The position numbers were made by a program, and so were the translations under genes. A stretch of DNA of 64,000 nt from Fen-1258 sp947085815 (GTDB lineage Bacteria; Bacteroidota; Ignavibacteria; Ignavibacteriales; Melioribacteraceae). Below, one piece after another: positions 62,719-64,000 of the stretch. The DNA is taken from the NCBI GenBank assembly GCA_947085815.1, contig CAMTXU010000002.1, positions 62,001 through 126,000 on the forward strand, read 5' to 3'. The notes beneath the pieces are model-generated. The model saw only the letters and a program-made list of their open reading frames with translations, made no database searches and was not told the origin of the DNA. Positions within the stretch are counted from its first letter, which is position 1, and the number at the start of each line of letters is the position of its first letter.

Positions 62719-62808
62719 CTAACGTTTCCATCATAAAAGAAGCCCGACGAAGTCGGGATTTGGATGAGTCCCGATGGCTATCGGGACGAACCTTTTATGC
62801 TGTGTTAG
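62719..62808. repeat. Second attC-like inverted repeat, 90 bp
   Basis: Bounded by CTAAC (62719-62723) and GTTAG (62804-62808, extended to GTTAGGC). Inner arms CATAAAAG (62732-62739) and CTTTTATG (62792-62799) are perfect. Two hairpins fill the middle: CCCGAC-GAA-GTCGGG (62743-62757) and GTCCCGAT-GGCT-ATCGGGAC (62768-62787). It lies directly after the stop of the membrane protein gene on the minus strand, where a cassette attC would be. Confidence 0.55.
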
Positions 62809-62822
62809 GCGTAGTGTCATCC

Positions 62823-63251
62823 TTAAAGAATTTTTGTAAATAGCAATTTATATATTTCAAGTCCAAGACTAAGTAAAATGCCAGAAAATCCTATTGTTAA
62901 AACAGTGCATCGCAATTCCCATTTGAAAGCCGGTCCTGCACTTGCGTACCACAGTCCAGCTACAATAAAAATTATTGTTCCGCTTATCATCAAGATCAAA
63001 ATAGTCCAATCAAGTTTTGGTGAGTTGTAAAAATGGAAGTTCGCTAGCGCAAGAACTATATTCAACAAACCTAATATGAATGTATAAGATTTTATTAAAT
63101 CATACATATACTTATCAAAAGAGTTTAAATATAGAAGGGGGTTAACTTTGAATGAATCAGAGACTTTTGGCGCAAGATAACCGAATTCAAACAAAAAACT
63201 CGCTATTACTAAAATGAATCCAAAGATTAAATGTATTTTAATTGTTGTCAT
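62823..63251 (-). CDS. Four-helix membrane protein, function unknown
   Basis: A 142-residue protein I do not recognise. Four hydrophobic segments: IKIHLIFGFILVIASFLFEFGYL, SYTFILGLLNIVLALANF, WTILILMISGTIIFIVAGLWYASAG and VLTIGFSGILLSLGLEIYKLL. The size and layout are DoxX-like or DUF4149-like at best. It is 23 bases downstream of the SDR gene on the same strand and is followed at once by an attC-like repeat. Confidence 0.65.
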   Translation of the reverse strand: MTTIKIHLIFGFILVIASFLFEFGYLAPKVSDSFKVNPLLYLNSFDKYMYDLIKSYTFILGLLNIVLALANFHFYNSPKLDWTILILMISGTIIFIVAGLWYASAGPAFKWELRCTVLTIGFSGILLSLGLEIYKLLFTKIL

Positions 63252-63274
63252 AGTTTTAGTCCTATTAATTTTAA

Positions 63275-64000
63275 TTAGTTTCTAAAAAATTGCATGCCAA
63301 TTATCTTTTCGAAAACACGATTAGGCAATATTGATTTTAAAACAAGCAACATTCTCGCCCCTTTTCCAACAAGATAACTTCTCTTAGGATTCTTTGAAGT
63401 TATTGCGGTGTAAATGGATTTAGCAACAACGACTGGTTCTACATTCACTTGGGACATTTTATCAACGTTTTTCTCAAATCGTTTCATATATTCGTAATAT
63501 GCTGAAGATTGGTCCTGCGATTTTTTAGCTGACTGTACATTACTGTGAAAATTTGTTTTTATACTTGTAGGATTGATAGTAGCAACTTTAATTCCAAAAG
63601 GTGCAAGCTCAACTCTTAAGGATTCTGTGAGTGCTTCGACAGCGAATTTTGAAGCACAGTAGACACTTAATACTGGAAAGGCGACTCTTCCCCCAATAGA
63701 ACTTATGTTGACAATGTATCCCTGTCTTTGTCGTCTCATAACTGGAAGAACTTCTTTTATAACTCTTATCAATCCAAAAAAATTGGTTTCAAACTGATCT
63801 TTTATCTCTTCCATTGAGCAATCTTCTAAAAATCCGCCAAAACCAAATCCAGCGTTATTTACCAATACATCAATCCTGCTTTCTTTTTTTAGTATGAAAC
63901 TAATGGCTTTCTTAATGGATTGCTCATCGGTAACATCAAGTTGAACAATTTCAATAGAAACTTTCGCTTTTTTTGCTTCAGAAAACAGGTTGTCCTTTTT
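63275..64000 (-). CDS. Short-chain dehydrogenase/reductase (5' partial)
   Basis: The frame is open to the right edge, so the N-terminal Rossmann glycine motif lies outside; 241 residues are visible. Present are the adenine-pocket aspartate (VQLDVTDEQSI), NNAGFGFGG, the catalytic serine in VNISSIGG and YCASKFAVEAL (Tyr and Lys of YxxxK), then INPTSIKTNF. This is the classical SDR type acting on alcohols or ketones with NAD(P); the substrate is unknown. The first candidate start inside the window is not the real one, since conserved sequence precedes it. Confidence 0.9.
   Translation of the reverse strand, partial: KKDNLFSEAKKAKVSIEIVQLDVTDEQSIKKAISFILKKESRIDVLVNNAGFGFGGFLEDCSMEEIKDQFETNFFGLIRVIKEVLPVMRRQRQGYIVNISSIGGRVAFPVLSVYCASKFAVEALTESLRVELAPFGIKVATINPTSIKTNFHSNVQSAKKSQDQSSAYYEYMKRFEKNVDKMSQVNVEPVVVAKSIYTAITSKNPKRSYLVGKGARMLLVLKSILPNRVFEKIIGMQFFRN

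Larger units (their letters stand above)
62371..62822. other. Non-coding stretch with two attC-like elements
   Basis: A 452-base gap without a gene. It holds the two inverted-repeat elements listed separately. Between them two related segments occur (GGCAGCCAACCAATGTCAA and GGCAACCTTCCAAAGTCAA, near 62566-62626), a degenerate direct repeat. Confidence 0.7.

Overview
The window reads as one chromosomal contig from a Gram-negative member of the Bacteroidota-Chlorobiota-Ignavibacteriota group, most likely an Ignavibacteria-type bacterium (inference from gene content). The evidence is a type IX secretion translocon gene (sprA) next to its regulator porX, an LptD-family outer membrane protein, a two-component propeller sensor fragment, modest GC content, frequent TTG/GTG starts, and several promoters of the Bacteroidota form (TTTA/TTTG, about 19 bp, TAnnTTTG). 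Both edges cut genes: lptD-like at the left and a short-chain dehydrogenase at the right.

Layout. 1-5.5 kb: LptD-like protein, then a minus-strand acyl-CoA carboxylase pair (carboxyltransferase plus biotin carrier) and a nitrilase-family amidase. 5.6-10.8 kb: a SpmA/SpmB-type fused membrane protein, a 420-bp intergenic tract full of inverted repeats, alanine dehydrogenase, a CoA-transferase and a PPP-type phosphoesterase. 11-22.5 kb: sprA, porX, tsaE, tsaB, a DUF1573 protein and accD, tightly packed. 22.5-24.5 kb: minus-strand birA and a cysteine desulfurase. 24.6-27.6 kb: hsp20-dnaK-hsp20, closed by a strong terminator. 27.7-33.1 kb: M1 peptidase, membrane protein, def, fmt and a cystathionine beta-synthase-like enzyme. 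33.1-35 kb: an orphan antitoxin and a cystathionine gamma-lyase-type enzyme. 35-41 kb: a pgeF-EamA-folB-folK-deoxynucleoside kinase-glycosyltransferase-Ppx operon. 41-43.8 kb: a REC-PAS-PAS-PAS-histidine kinase preceded by a truncated propeller sensor. 44-54 kb: asnS, nuoJKLM, a bacterioferritin, nuoN, an NAD(P)HX repair enzyme and a VanZ protein. 54-59.8 kb: an orphan ABC ATPase, a DUF218 protein, leucine dehydrogenase, nusB, a UMF1-type MFS transporter and an M50-like protease. 59.9-64 kb: tRNA-Gly(CCC) and tRNA-Val(TAC), then a region that looks accessory: a broken signal-peptide ORF running into the tRNA, a YeiH-family transporter with a LysR regulator, two long attC-like inverted repeats, a four-helix membrane protein and a partial SDR.

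Most genes are ordinary housekeeping genes. I did not find a clear new defence or biosynthetic system. The parts most worth a second look are non-coding or boundary features: two 7-bp-period tandem arrays, one of them inside fmt coding sequence; small inverted-repeat elements that share cores across the window (7.4, 43.9 and 54.1 kb); the attC-like pair at 62.4-62.8 kb; the partial tRNA-Val duplication at 60.2 kb; and the truncated propeller sensor.
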